The notes below the pieces were generated by a model. That model did not search any database, was not told the origin of the DNA, and was given only the letters and a program-made list of their open reading frames with translations. A DNA stretch of 13,732 nucleotides from Filomicrobium sp. (GTDB lineage Bacteria; Pseudomonadota; Alphaproteobacteria; Rhizobiales; Hyphomicrobiaceae): assembly GCA_021775655.1 (NCBI GenBank), contig JAJFHK010000341.1:1-13732 (forward strand), read 5' to 3'. The position numbers and the translations under genes are program-made. Positions 5,414 through 13,476 of the stretch are shown piece after piece (within the stretch, counting starts at the first letter, position 1; each line of letters starts with the position of its first letter).

Positions 5414-7423
5414 GTGTTTTCAATTTTCAAATCGAATAGCTTATCTGCACAATCGCATGCGCGAAGGTTGGCGGTGAGATCGAGCAGGATTGCCGGTGCT
5501 GTCAGTCTTGTTGCATTAGCAGCAATGCCGGTCGAAGCCCAACAGACGGTCCCGTTGGAGGGCATCTTTATCGAAGGCGGCAGTGCGCTGCTCGAACCGA
5601 TCGAAGCTGGATCGATCGGCAATTCCGTCAGTGTCGTCACGGGCGAACAGTTGCAGCAGCGCCAACTGCGCACGGTGGCCGATGCTCTTCGGACAGTGCC
5701 CGGCGTAGCGGTCAACAAGTCGGGGTCGTTCGGCGGCTTGACCGAGATCCGCATTCGCGGGTCAGAGAACAATCACGCTCTCATCTTGATCGATGGTGTT
5801 GAAGCCAACGATGCCACCAATGGTAGCTTCGACTTCGGCAGCCTATTGACGGAAGACATCGAGCGTATCGAGGTCATCCGCGGCCCGCAAAGCGGCATTT
5901 GGGGTTCGAATGCGCTGGCTGGCGTCGTCAATATCGTCACCAAGAGCGGCAAGGGTGAGCCGCTTACCGCTACCGTCAGCGGCGAGGGCGGTGCCTTCGA
6001 TACCCGCCAAATCGCGGCATCAGTTCGTGGTGGTAACGAGTTCGCCCATGCCGCCGTCTCCATCGTCCAGGCAGACACCAATGGGTTTAACGTTAGCCCA
6101 TTCGGTGATGAAGCCGATGGGGCTGAACGGCGCAACATCAACGCACGCGGTGGGCTGACTGTGACGCCGTGGCTCTCGTTTGAAGGCGTCGTGAACAAGC
6201 TGGACAACTCAGCTGAAATCGATGGATTCGGCGCAGCCCCCGGTGCACGGCCCGGTGACTTCGCCGTAGCATTCGATCAGGATGGATCGCTGTCGATCAC
6301 CGATGCCCTGCTCGCCAAGGGGACAGCGAAACTGTCGTTTCTTGATGATGCCTGGATCACGAAAATCTATGGTGATTATTCGCGAAATGATGTCGACACC
6401 ATCGACCCCTTCTTCGTCTCATTCAACGGTTCGGAACGCGAGAAGTTCGGAGTCGTCTCAAGCTACACATTTGAGCAGGCTCACTTCGGCGGCCTGAAGC
6501 ACACCTTTGTCGCCCTTTACGAAGATGAAACCGAAGCCTTCACCACCAACGCTTCGTCTGGCAGCTTCGAGCGTGAAACCCAGAGCATCGCAGGCGAGTA
6601 CCGCGGCGCAGTCGCCGACCAGGTTTTCGTACGAGCCGCCGTGCGTGGGGACGATAGCGACGCATTCGGCGAATTCACGACCTACAGCCTCTCCGGCGCA
6701 TGGCAGGTCCCTAACTCGGGAACGCGGCTGCACGGGAGCTACGGCACAGCGGTCGTGTTCCCGTCGCTGTATGAACAGTTCGGGGCAATTCCCGGCTTTT
6801 TCGTAGGCAATCCGGATCTGCAGCCTGAAGAATCGACCGGCTACGACGTTGGTGTCGAACAGGCGTTTTTGCAGCGACGCTTCGTTGTGGACGTCACGTA
6901 CTTCAATCAGAACCTTGAAAACGAGATCTTTTCGTCGTTCTTTGGCCCGCCCATCAATTTGACAGGTGAAAGCGAGCGCCAGGGCGTTGAAGTCACGGCC
7001 AGCATAGAGCCTGTCGACGGGTTCACCATCAGCAGCTCGTACACTTATCTTGATGCCACCGGCCTCGATGGACTTGCAGAAGTGCGCCGGCCTGAACACT
7101 CCGGAAGCGTTACCGTAGCTTACGCATTTGCTGAGGGTCGTGGACTAATCAATCTCGGAATCGCTTATAATGGTGAGATGGACGATTTGGCATTCGACGC
7201 CTTTACCTTTGCGCAGAACACCGTGACTTTACAGCAATACACTGTCGTCAATCTGTCAGCACACTACGACGTTACGGATCAAGTAAGACTGTTTGGCCGC
7301 GTCGAGAACTTGCTCGATCAGAACTACCAAGAGGTCTTCGGATTCGAGTCGGCACCGGTTGCCGCTTATGGTGGCGTCCGGATTAAACTAGGTGGCATCC
7401 GTGAAACCGCGGCTCTTGAATAA
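5414..7423 (+). CDS. btuB: TonB-dependent outer-membrane vitamin B12 receptor
   Basis: 669 residues from GTG 5414, which has GGAG seven bases upstream. A GTG at 5369 would add 15 residues but has no ribosome site. A signal peptide with a hydrophobic core (about 26-40) ends VEA-QQ. A TonB-box-like stretch (TVPLEGIFIEG) follows, then a plug domain (about 65-180) with the family's typical elements: VADALRTVPGVAV, IRIRGSENNHALILIDG, RIEVIRGPQSGIWGSNALAGVVNIVTK. The remaining ~480 residues alternate as beta-barrel strands, ending VENLLDQNYQEVFGF...AAYGGVRIKLGG. It should bind corrinoids at the cell surface and import them using TonB-ExbBD energy; the upstream cobalamin riboswitch and downstream btuFCD support this over siderophore uptake. 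Unusually, the chain runs about ten residues past the expected last strand and ends in Glu, because the gene overlaps btuF by 23 bases. Confidence 0.9.
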   Translation: MFSIFKSNSLSAQSHARRLAVRSSRIAGAVSLVALAAMPVEAQQTVPLEGIFIEGGSALLEPIEAGSIGNSVSVVTGEQLQQRQLRTVADALRTVPGVAVNKSGSFGGLTEIRIRGSENNHALILIDGVEANDATNGSFDFGSLLTEDIERIEVIRGPQSGIWGSNALAGVVNIVTKSGKGEPLTATVSGEGGAFDTRQIAASVRGGNEFAHAAVSIVQADTNGFNVSPFGDEADGAERRNINARGGLTVTPWLSFEGVVNKLDNSAEIDGFGAAPGARPGDFAVAFDQDGSLSITDALLAKGTAKLSFLDDAWITKIYGDYSRNDVDTIDPFFVSFNGSEREKFGVVSSYTFEQAHFGGLKHTFVALYEDETEAFTTNASSGSFERETQSIAGEYRGAVADQVFVRAAVRGDDSDAFGEFTTYSLSGAWQVPNSGTRLHGSYGTAVVFPSLYEQFGAIPGFFVGNPDLQPEESTGYDVGVEQAFLQRRFVVDVTYFNQNLENEIFSSFFGPPINLTGESERQGVEVTASIEPVDGFTISSSYTYLDATGLDGLAEVRRPEHSGSVTVAYAFAEGRGLINLGIAYNGEMDDLAFDAFTFAQNTVTLQQYTVVNLSAHYDVTDQVRLFGRVENLLDQNYQEVFGFESAPVAAYGGVRIKLGGIRETAALE

Positions 7424-8327
7424 TGCCGTACTATTCGCGGCGCTGATATCCGGTCTCGCCCTCTACGGGGGCGAGACCGGATTGGCACGTGCCGACGAAC
7501 CGCCCCAACGCATCGTGTCGCTCAACCTGTGCACCGACCAACTCGTCATGTTGCTGGCGGGTCCGGAACGGATCGCTGCCGTCAGCCACCTGTCGATTGA
7601 CCCGAAGCTCTCTGTTCTGGCCAAACACGCAAAGCAGCTGCCGATCACATACGGACAGGCTGAGGAAGTCTTCCTGCTTAAGCCTGACCTTGTTGTTGCC
7701 GGGTCGTTCCACCTCAACGCAACCGTGGACATCCTGCGCCGACTTGGAGTCAAGGTCGAAGAATTCAGTAGCACCAATTCGTTTGCCGACATCCGCACAA
7801 ACGTACGGCGGATGGGGCGCTTGCTCGGCACCGAAGAGCGGGCGGAAGAATTGATTGCGGAATTCGATCACCGGCTAGCTGGCATCGCGAAATCGCACGC
7901 AACCCGCCCGGCCTTGGCTGCTCTTTATTACGCCAATAGTTTGACATCCGGCGCGGGCACGCTTGCTGCCGAAGTCGTCGAACGTGCCGGTTTCCGCAAT
8001 CTTGGCAGCCAGCTTGGACTCACGGGGACGACAGAACTATCGCTCGAAATGCTGGTCATGCGCCGACCTGACCTTGTCATCAAAGGTCTCGCATACGAGG
8101 CGCCAGCTTTGGCTCAAGAGGTGTTTGAGCATCCGGCGCTTGCGTATCTGGAAACGCGAACCCAGAAAACTGCCGTGCCTGAGAACCTTTGGATATGCGG
8201 AACACCGTTCACCGCGCAGGCAGTCGAGACATTGGCTGCGGTGCGCCAGTCGTTGCCGGCGGAAACGGCCGCCATGTCAGGGCGTGCCGGCTCGTATCCC
8301 CTAACATCCCCGCTGGAACCCAGATGA
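7401..8327 (+). CDS. btuF: Periplasmic cobalamin-binding protein of ABC importer
   Basis: 308 residues. The GTG at 7401 is preceded at five bases by AGGTGG and is preferred to the GTG at 7392. The signal peptide has a hydrophobic core (about 9-22) and a likely ARA-D cleavage after residue 31; there is no lipobox, so the product should be soluble in the periplasm. The mature part has the helical-backbone metal/B12-binding fold: QRIVSLNLCTDQLVMLL at the start, KPDLVVAGSF, a central stretch with GRLLGTEERAEELIAEFDHRLAGI, and VERAGFRNLGSQLGLTGTTELSLEMLVMRRPDLVI in the second lobe. Such proteins deliver ligand to a FecCD/BtuC permease. The 5' end overlaps btuB by 23 bases and the 3' end overlaps btuC by 4 (ATGA), so translation is probably coupled. 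Cobalamin as ligand is inferred from the riboswitch and operon. Confidence 0.87.
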   Translation: MKPRLLNNAVLFAALISGLALYGGETGLARADEPPQRIVSLNLCTDQLVMLLAGPERIAAVSHLSIDPKLSVLAKHAKQLPITYGQAEEVFLLKPDLVVAGSFHLNATVDILRRLGVKVEEFSSTNSFADIRTNVRRMGRLLGTEERAEELIAEFDHRLAGIAKSHATRPALAALYYANSLTSGAGTLAAEVVERAGFRNLGSQLGLTGTTELSLEMLVMRRPDLVIKGLAYEAPALAQEVFEHPALAYLETRTQKTAVPENLWICGTPFTAQAVETLAAVRQSLPAETAAMSGRAGSYPLTSPLEPR

Positions 8328-9304
8328 GGGTTGGCGTTTCCTATCCGTTGTTGCTCGCTGGGCTTGGCCTACTGACGGCAATCCTGTTTGTCGGTTCACT
8401 GGTCACCGGCCCTGCCGGTATTGCATTTTTCGAAAGTCTTGAGGCACTCCTGACTGGACGCAGCGGAGCCGCCAGCATCGTCATGCAGGAAATCCGGCTG
8501 CCCAGAGCGATACTCGGTGTACTTATTGGCGCGTCTCTGGGCCTAAGCGGTGCTGCTCTACAGGGGTATCTGCGCAATCCGTTAGCCGAACCAGGCCTGC
8601 TCGGCATCAGCGCATCCGCTTCCCTCGGAGCGGTGCTTGCCATTTACACGGGGCTGTCGGCTGCATTTGCGCTTGCGCTGCCGTTGATGGCGTTGTCGGG
8701 TGCCTTCAGTGCTGTATTGCTGGTACGACTGCTTGCGGGAGGGAGCGCGCAAGCCATCACGCTTATCCTAGCCGGAGTTGCCGTTACGAGTTTCGCCGGA
8801 GCGATGACCTCCCTCGTGTTGAACTTGTCACCCAATCCCTTCGCAGCGCTTGAAATCGTATTCTGGATGCTTGGGTCCCTGAAGGACAGGTCGATGACTC
8901 ACGTCTGGCTGGCGCTGCCCTTCATTTTGGTGGGCTGGACGATGCTGTTTCAGGTTGGGCGGGCGCTCGATGCGCTGACGCTGGGTGAAGCAGCGGCCGC
9001 AACACTGGGTTTCCGGCTTGAGCGCGTGCAAGCGCTCGTCGTGCTCGGTACAGCGGCCAGCGTTGGTGCGGCGACGTCTGTTGCGGGCGCCATAGGATTC
9101 ATCGGTCTTGTCGTGCCGCACATTCTGCGTCCCTTTGTTGGCGCCCGGCCAGGGCGGCTGCTACCAGCAAGCGCATTAGGCGGAGCGGCAGTACTTCTGG
9201 CTGCTGACATCGCGGTACGGGTGATTGCACCGGAGCGCGACTTGAAGCTTGGTGTTTTAACCGCACTGGTCGGTGCTCCGTTCTTCTTGTGGCTCATCTT
9301 CTAG
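8324..9304 (+). CDS. btuC: Cobalamin ABC transporter permease, FecCD/BtuC family
   Basis: 326 residues and very hydrophobic, about ten transmembrane helices, matching the usual size of BtuC/FecCD permeases. Signature stretches are visible: RLPRAILGVLIGASLGLSG followed by LQGYLRNPLAEPGLLGIS near the N-terminus, the helix-loop LGFRLERVQ (the coupling region that contacts the ATPase), GAIGFIGLVVPHILRPFVG, and a final helix ending FFLWLIF. It would form the inner-membrane channel as a dimer with two BtuD subunits and BtuF. The start ATG lies in an ATGA overlap with the btuF stop, with GGAA upstream. A longer frame beginning at 8189 would lie inside btuF and adds a non-hydrophobic, Cys/Gly-rich leader unlike the family, so it was rejected. 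Confidence 0.93.
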   Translation: MRVGVSYPLLLAGLGLLTAILFVGSLVTGPAGIAFFESLEALLTGRSGAASIVMQEIRLPRAILGVLIGASLGLSGAALQGYLRNPLAEPGLLGISASASLGAVLAIYTGLSAAFALALPLMALSGAFSAVLLVRLLAGGSAQAITLILAGVAVTSFAGAMTSLVLNLSPNPFAALEIVFWMLGSLKDRSMTHVWLALPFILVGWTMLFQVGRALDALTLGEAAAATLGFRLERVQALVVLGTAASVGAATSVAGAIGFIGLVVPHILRPFVGARPGRLLPASALGGAAVLLAADIAVRVIAPERDLKLGVLTALVGAPFFLWLIF

Positions 9305-9321
9305 CAGAAGCAGGAGGGCGC

Positions 9322-10095
9322 ATGACGAGCGCCCTTTCAATCCGCTCGCTTAACGTTCGCCTTGGCGCTCGGGATGTCCTGCGCGATGTCTCATTCGATC
9401 TACAGCCCGGTGAATTCGTCGGCCTTCTCGGACCGAACGGTGCAGGTAAATCGACTCTTCTTAAGGCGGTCATGGGGCTAATTCGTCGCGAAGGCGATAT
9501 GTCGGTCTTCGGCCGCTCGCTAGACGGATTGTCGCCATCAGAGCGCGCCCGTGAACTTTCCTATCTGCCCCAGGAGCGCGAGGTTAATTGGCCTGTCTCT
9601 GTTCGCGCATTGATTGACTTGGGGCGCTCTCCTCATCGCACAGGATTTACCGGGCCCAGCACCAAAGATCGCAACGCCGTCTCCGCCGCCATCGCAGCAA
9701 TGGATCTTGAAGAGCTGCAGGAGCGTTCAGCTCTGGAGCTTTCCGGTGGCGAGCGGGCTCGTGTGCTGATCGCCAGGGCGCTTGCCCAGGAGACACCGCT
9801 GCTACTAACAGACGAACCCGCCGCTGGTCTCGACCCCGCGCACCAGATATCGTTGATGTCGACATTTCATGGCTTGGCACGCGAGGGGCGAACTGTGCTT
9901 GCCTCCCTGCATGAACTGACGCTCGCCGGGCAGTGGTGCGATCGTGTCATTCTCATCGCCGACGGCTCTATCGTTGCCGAAGGGGGCCCCGACGCGGTAT
10001 TGACCCCTGCCAACTTGGCAACGGTCTATGGTGTACGCGCGCAAATTTCCGTCAATTCCGATGGGCTCAGCGTCGTACCGACCGGGTTGATCTGA
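9322..10095 (+). CDS. btuD: Cobalamin ABC transporter ATP-binding protein
   Basis: 257 residues. All ABC ATPase motifs are present: Walker A GPNGAGKST (37-45), Q-loop Q84, signature LSGGE (140-144), Walker B LLLTDE with D164 and E165, D-loop GLD (169-171) and switch H197. The C-terminal part (ILIADGSIVAEGGPDAVL, then VYGVRAQI) is typical of the FecE/BtuD/HmuV importer group. It powers uptake with BtuC and BtuF. The ATG has a near-ideal AGGAGG four bases upstream, 17 bases after the btuC stop; a GTG at 9289 inside btuC was rejected. It is the last transport gene of the operon, and no strong terminator follows it. Confidence 0.94.
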   Translation: MTSALSIRSLNVRLGARDVLRDVSFDLQPGEFVGLLGPNGAGKSTLLKAVMGLIRREGDMSVFGRSLDGLSPSERARELSYLPQEREVNWPVSVRALIDLGRSPHRTGFTGPSTKDRNAVSAAIAAMDLEELQERSALELSGGERARVLIARALAQETPLLLTDEPAAGLDPAHQISLMSTFHGLAREGRTVLASLHELTLAGQWCDRVILIADGSIVAEGGPDAVLTPANLATVYGVRAQISVNSDGLSVVPTGLI

Positions 10096-10101
10096 CCAAG
10101 A

Positions 10102-10122
10102 CCCTTTCAACAGCTGAGAGGG
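10102..10122 (+). other. Short stem-loop between btuD and the CHASE2 cyclase gene
   Basis: CCCTTTC (10102-10108) can pair with GAGAGGG (10116-10122), giving a seven-pair stem with one G-U pair and a seven-base loop. No T-run follows, so it does not look like an intrinsic terminator. It sits just before the ribosome site (AGGTGG, 10127-10132) of the cyclase gene and could dampen read-through or affect message processing. A chance hairpin is equally possible. Confidence 0.3.
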
Positions 10123-10139
10123 CATGAGGTGGACGGGGT

Positions 10140-12347
10140 ATGGAATGGCTCAATAGCGCACTGGCGCGGCTCGGCACGTTGGCGGATAGTGCAGCGCTTT
10201 CCAGCCTGGTGATCGCGGTGCTTATGGCTCTAACGGTGGCTCTGAGAATAGCCGACCCTGCACCGATCGCAAAACTGCGCCTATCGTCTTTTGACACATT
10301 CCTTCAACTTTCACCGCGCGAAGCCGACCCAACTTACCCCGTCAGGGTTGTCGCCATCGATGAGGCTTCACTCAATGCGCTAGGTCAATGGCCGTGGCCG
10401 CGCAGCGTGTTGGCTGCACTGGTGGAGAAACTTGCTACCGCCGGTGCGAAGGCGATTGCTTTTGATATCGTTCTTCCGGAGGCCGACAGGCTTTCCCCCG
10501 AACAATTTGCGGCCGCTTATCAGGGCGAACCTGCATTCGCCGACATCGCACCAGCGATTGAACGCTTGCCGACGCTTGACGCCCGATTGGCTGAGGCCCT
10601 CGCAAGCGCGCCGACGATACTGGCGTTTGCCGGAGACGACCGGAATGAAGGACTGCCTGGCAAAGTCCGCGTCGGGTTTGCCAAGGCGGGTGATCCCCCC
10701 GAGCGCTTCGTGCCGACCTTCAAGGGCAGTGCTGCGAATGTCTCTAGCCTTCGAGGCAAATCCGCAGGCCTTGGTGCTGCCAATTGGATCCCGGAACGCG
10801 ACCAAATCGTGCGGCGCGTACCACTTCTCATTAATATCGGTGGAACGCTCTTTCCTTCGTTGTCGCTCGAAGCACTGCGTGTCGCGCAAGGCTGGACGAC
10901 GATTTTTATCAAGTCTTCTGGTGGTAGCGGGGTTGGTGCATTCGGGCAGCAGACCGGCATTGAGGTCATGCGCGCCGGGCGAACAATTCTGCCGACGAAT
11001 GCGCGCGGGGAACTCTGGCTGCGGCTGGCGCCGACCGACCCCCGCCGGTCGATCTCGGCGCATAGCGTTCTTTCAGCGGATTTCGATCCGGGCGAGGTCG
11101 CGGGCAAAATTGTATTCATCGGGGCGACTGCTGTCGGGCTCCTCGACATTCAAGCGACGCCGCTTGACCCTGCGGTCCCCGGTGTCGAGATGCACGCCCA
11201 AGCCGTTGAACAAATGCTGGCCGGGGAACATGCCTTTCGCCCCGCCTACGCTCTGGGCTTGGAACTGGTCTTCCTAGTTGGCATTGGCTGGTTGATTGCA
11301 TGGTTATTGCGGCGCTCCGGACCAGTCACGGCCGCTACCATAGGCATCGCTGCGATCACAGCCGTTGTCGTCGGCTGCTTTCTCGCATATCGCTCAAACG
11401 GCCTGCTCATTGATCCGGTCTACCCGTCGCTGTCTCTGGCCTTGATATACGCGGCCGGTTCGTTGACAAACTTTGTCCGCTCCGAACAAGAACGGCGGCA
11501 AGTGCGCAGCGCCTTCAGCAATTATCTCGCACCCGAACTCGTTGAACAGCTCGTTGCCAACCCAGATAAACTCAAGCTTGGTGGAGACTCGCGTGAAGTT
11601 ACGCTTTTGTTTGCGGACGTGCGGGGTTTCACCGGCATTTCAGAAGGACTTGATGCTGAGCAGCTCGTGACCTTCGTCAACCGACTCTTCACGCCGCTTA
11701 GCGAGGCGATTCTTGAAGAAGGCGGCACAATCGACAAATTCATGGGCGATGCCGTCATGGCGTTCTGGAACGCACCGCTTGATGACCCTCGCCATGGCGA
11801 GCATGCCAGTCGAGCCGCATTGCGCATGCTGAGCGCACTTAACGCGCTCAACGCGGAAGTGGCAGCAGAAGCAGAGGAGGGCGGCAGGATATTTAAGCCT
11901 GTCCGCATAGGTGTTGGCCTTAACACAGGTGACGCCTGTGTAGGCAACGTGGGCTGTCCGGGGCGGTTCGACTATTCGGTGCTCGGGGATGTCGTGAATA
12001 TTGCTTCGCGACTCGAAAGTCTGTCCAAAAACTACGGTACGCCCATCATTGCCGGTGAGGCGACGGCACGTTCGGCACCGGACCTCGCATTCCTGGAAAT
12101 CGATAAAGTGGTCCCGCGTGGCCGAACGCAACCAGAAGCCGTATACGCTTTGATTGGCGACGAGAAATTGGCTTCCGGCTCAGATTTCCAATCGCTGCGA
12201 CCGATCCACCATAAACTCCGGGTGGCGCTGGAAGCCGGCCAGCGCAAGGACGCGCTTGCAGCGATCGAATACATTCGGGGTATCAATCTCACGGCCTATG
12301 CCTCGCTGCTCGATTATTATTCCGAGCGGTTGAAGTCAGGTGCCTGA
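10140..12347 (+). CDS. CHASE2-domain transmembrane adenylate cyclase
   Basis: 735 residues. One N-terminal transmembrane helix (about 20-38) is followed by a large extracytoplasmic CHASE2 domain (about 45-365) with typical stretches: RVVAIDEASLNALGQWPWPR, AKAIAFDIVLPEADRLSP, FPSLSLEALR, VFIGATAVGLLDIQATPLDP and PGVEMHAQAVEQML. Three closely spaced helices follow (about 372-390, 396-416, 424-444), then a cytoplasmic class III cyclase domain (about 485-665). All catalytic positions are intact: metal aspartates D493 (FADVRGF) and D537 (MGDAV), purine-selecting K533 and D617, and transition-state N620 and R624. The Lys/Asp pair predicts ATP as substrate and cAMP as product. The ligand of CHASE2 is unknown. 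The ATG has AGGTGG seven bases upstream and lies 44 bases after btuD on the same strand, so co-transcription is possible. It converges on a FecR-domain gene. Confidence 0.94.
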   Translation: MEWLNSALARLGTLADSAALSSLVIAVLMALTVALRIADPAPIAKLRLSSFDTFLQLSPREADPTYPVRVVAIDEASLNALGQWPWPRSVLAALVEKLATAGAKAIAFDIVLPEADRLSPEQFAAAYQGEPAFADIAPAIERLPTLDARLAEALASAPTILAFAGDDRNEGLPGKVRVGFAKAGDPPERFVPTFKGSAANVSSLRGKSAGLGAANWIPERDQIVRRVPLLINIGGTLFPSLSLEALRVAQGWTTIFIKSSGGSGVGAFGQQTGIEVMRAGRTILPTNARGELWLRLAPTDPRRSISAHSVLSADFDPGEVAGKIVFIGATAVGLLDIQATPLDPAVPGVEMHAQAVEQMLAGEHAFRPAYALGLELVFLVGIGWLIAWLLRRSGPVTAATIGIAAITAVVVGCFLAYRSNGLLIDPVYPSLSLALIYAAGSLTNFVRSEQERRQVRSAFSNYLAPELVEQLVANPDKLKLGGDSREVTLLFADVRGFTGISEGLDAEQLVTFVNRLFTPLSEAILEEGGTIDKFMGDAVMAFWNAPLDDPRHGEHASRAALRMLSALNALNAEVAAEAEEGGRIFKPVRIGVGLNTGDACVGNVGCPGRFDYSVLGDVVNIASRLESLSKNYGTPIIAGEATARSAPDLAFLEIDKVVPRGRTQPEAVYALIGDEKLASGSDFQSLRPIHHKLRVALEAGQRKDALAAIEYIRGINLTAYASLLDYYSERLKSGA

Positions 12348-12351
12348 CGCA

Positions 12352-12380
12352 AAGCGGCCCTGGAAATTCCAGGGCCACTT
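12352..12380. terminator. Hairpin between convergent genes, probable bidirectional terminator
   Basis: GGCCCTGG (12356-12363) and CCAGGGCC (12369-12376) form a perfect eight-pair stem with a five-base loop. AAG and CTT on either side could extend it past one mismatch. It lies in the 58-base gap between the cyclase stop and the FecR-gene stop, where a shared terminator is expected. Neither strand has a clear T-run after the stem (only CTTTG on the minus side), so efficiency is uncertain. Confidence 0.65.
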
Positions 12381-12405
12381 CAACTTCAATCGATTGATTT
12401 TACGG

Positions 12406-13476
12406 TCAGTACCTCATGAAGCCACCAGTATGGCTGTGACCGCCACCTTTCCGACCACCGCGTTTTCCGCCGCCGACTCTGCGTCCGCCGCCCTTTCCGC
12501 GGCATCCACCGACTCGCATACACTCTTTGCGGCCGCCGCCTTTTCCATTGCCGATCATTTTGCCAATGCCTATACCAATGCCGATGGCAATAGCAGCTTT
12601 GGCGGCGTCGGACGCGGCCTTGTTGCTTGCCCGCCGTTTTTTCTTACGGCGCTTTTTGACGACCTTTTTGCGCTTTTTCGGATAGGTCTTCTTTTTCGTG
12701 ACCTTCTTCTTTGGCTTGGACTTCGTCTTTTTCTTAGCCTTTTTCTTCTTTTTCGGCTTCGACTTCTTCTTTGGTGCCGACTCATCTCTGAGCACGGCTT
12801 CGCGGGTCAAAGGAGGATTGGGATTGATCGTCGGCGCGTTGATCATGAAGGGGAACGCGCGTGCGAAACCAATCTGATCCCTGCCGGGTAATAGCGCCCA
12901 GCGCATCGGATCGCTTACCTCGCCGTCTGGCGATACACGCAACAAGTTGCCCGGCTTCGAGAGCTGCTTGCAGGTGCCACCGTCGTTACATGCAGTGATG
13001 CCGCCGTCGAGCAGAAGGAACCAGGCCGAATTATCTGTCAGAACGTAGACGTCGAATATCGTGCCGCGAACCGTAATCGCAGCGCCTGGTGTTTTGATCC
13101 GATAAGAGGGCTTGGTCGCAACGCCAGTCACAAAGCGAAATGCCCCTTTGACCAGTTCGACAGCGATATCACCCTTTGTCTTTGCGCCGTTGTAGACGAA
13201 TGTATCCAGCACAATTTTTGAGCCGGGACCGAGAGCCATTTTGGTCTGGTCTTCGAATTCAAGTTCGCCAATCGAGTCGGGTCCAACCTCGATTAGTTCA
13301 TTTTGATGGATTTCGTCGCCAAGCGTCAGGTCGCGCCGGTCTTGGTCATAAGCGGCACTGACTTCGTTGACGACTTGTACAGTCGAGCCGATTCTTTCGG
13401 TTGGGGCAGACACGGCATTTGCTGGGCCGAGCACCAGCCCGACCGCAATGACTGAGAATATCGCCGCGTATTTCAT
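12406..13476 (-). CDS. Secreted FecR-domain protein with polylysine and Gly/Arg-rich C-terminal tail
   Basis: 356 residues from ATG 13476, which has GAGGAA upstream; a longer frame from 13536 lacks support. A signal peptide (hydrophobic core about 4-20, cleavage near VSA-P) indicates export. A FecR domain spans about residues 48-150, with GELEFEDQTKMALGPGSKIVLD and the family motif YRIKTPGAAITVRGT (125-139). A CNDGGTC loop (163-169) could form a disulfide. Residues about 236-282 are almost all Lys/Arg with Ser/Pro/Thr spacers (SKPKKK twice). Then come a small hydrophobic glycine-zipper-like segment (about 294-309, with IGIGIGIG) and a Gly/Arg/Lys tail with another C-x5-C (319-325) ending GGFMRY. 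It lacks the N-terminal helix of cytoplasmic anti-sigma FecR proteins, and no sigma factor gene is nearby, so it is not a classical FecR. Function is unknown; its convergent neighbour is the CHASE2 cyclase. Confidence 0.85.
   Translation of the reverse strand: MKYAAIFSVIAVGLVLGPANAVSAPTERIGSTVQVVNEVSAAYDQDRRDLTLGDEIHQNELIEVGPDSIGELEFEDQTKMALGPGSKIVLDTFVYNGAKTKGDIAVELVKGAFRFVTGVATKPSYRIKTPGAAITVRGTIFDVYVLTDNSAWFLLLDGGITACNDGGTCKQLSKPGNLLRVSPDGEVSDPMRWALLPGRDQIGFARAFPFMINAPTINPNPPLTREAVLRDESAPKKKSKPKKKKKAKKKTKSKPKKKVTKKKTYPKKRKKVVKKRRKKKRRASNKAASDAAKAAIAIGIGIGIGKMIGNGKGGGRKECMRVGGCRGKGGGRRVGGGKRGGRKGGGHSHTGGFMRY

Noticed and set aside
6458..7099. Minus-strand frame of 213 codons inside btuB
   Set aside because: Lies opposite well-conserved TonB barrel sequence and shows no recognisable domain.
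12340..12891. Plus-strand frame of 183 codons with a Leu/Phe-rich stretch resembling membrane helices
   Set aside because: The Leu/Phe run is the complement of the AAG-rich polylysine codons in the FecR-domain gene; it begins inside the cyclase gene and has no ribosome site.
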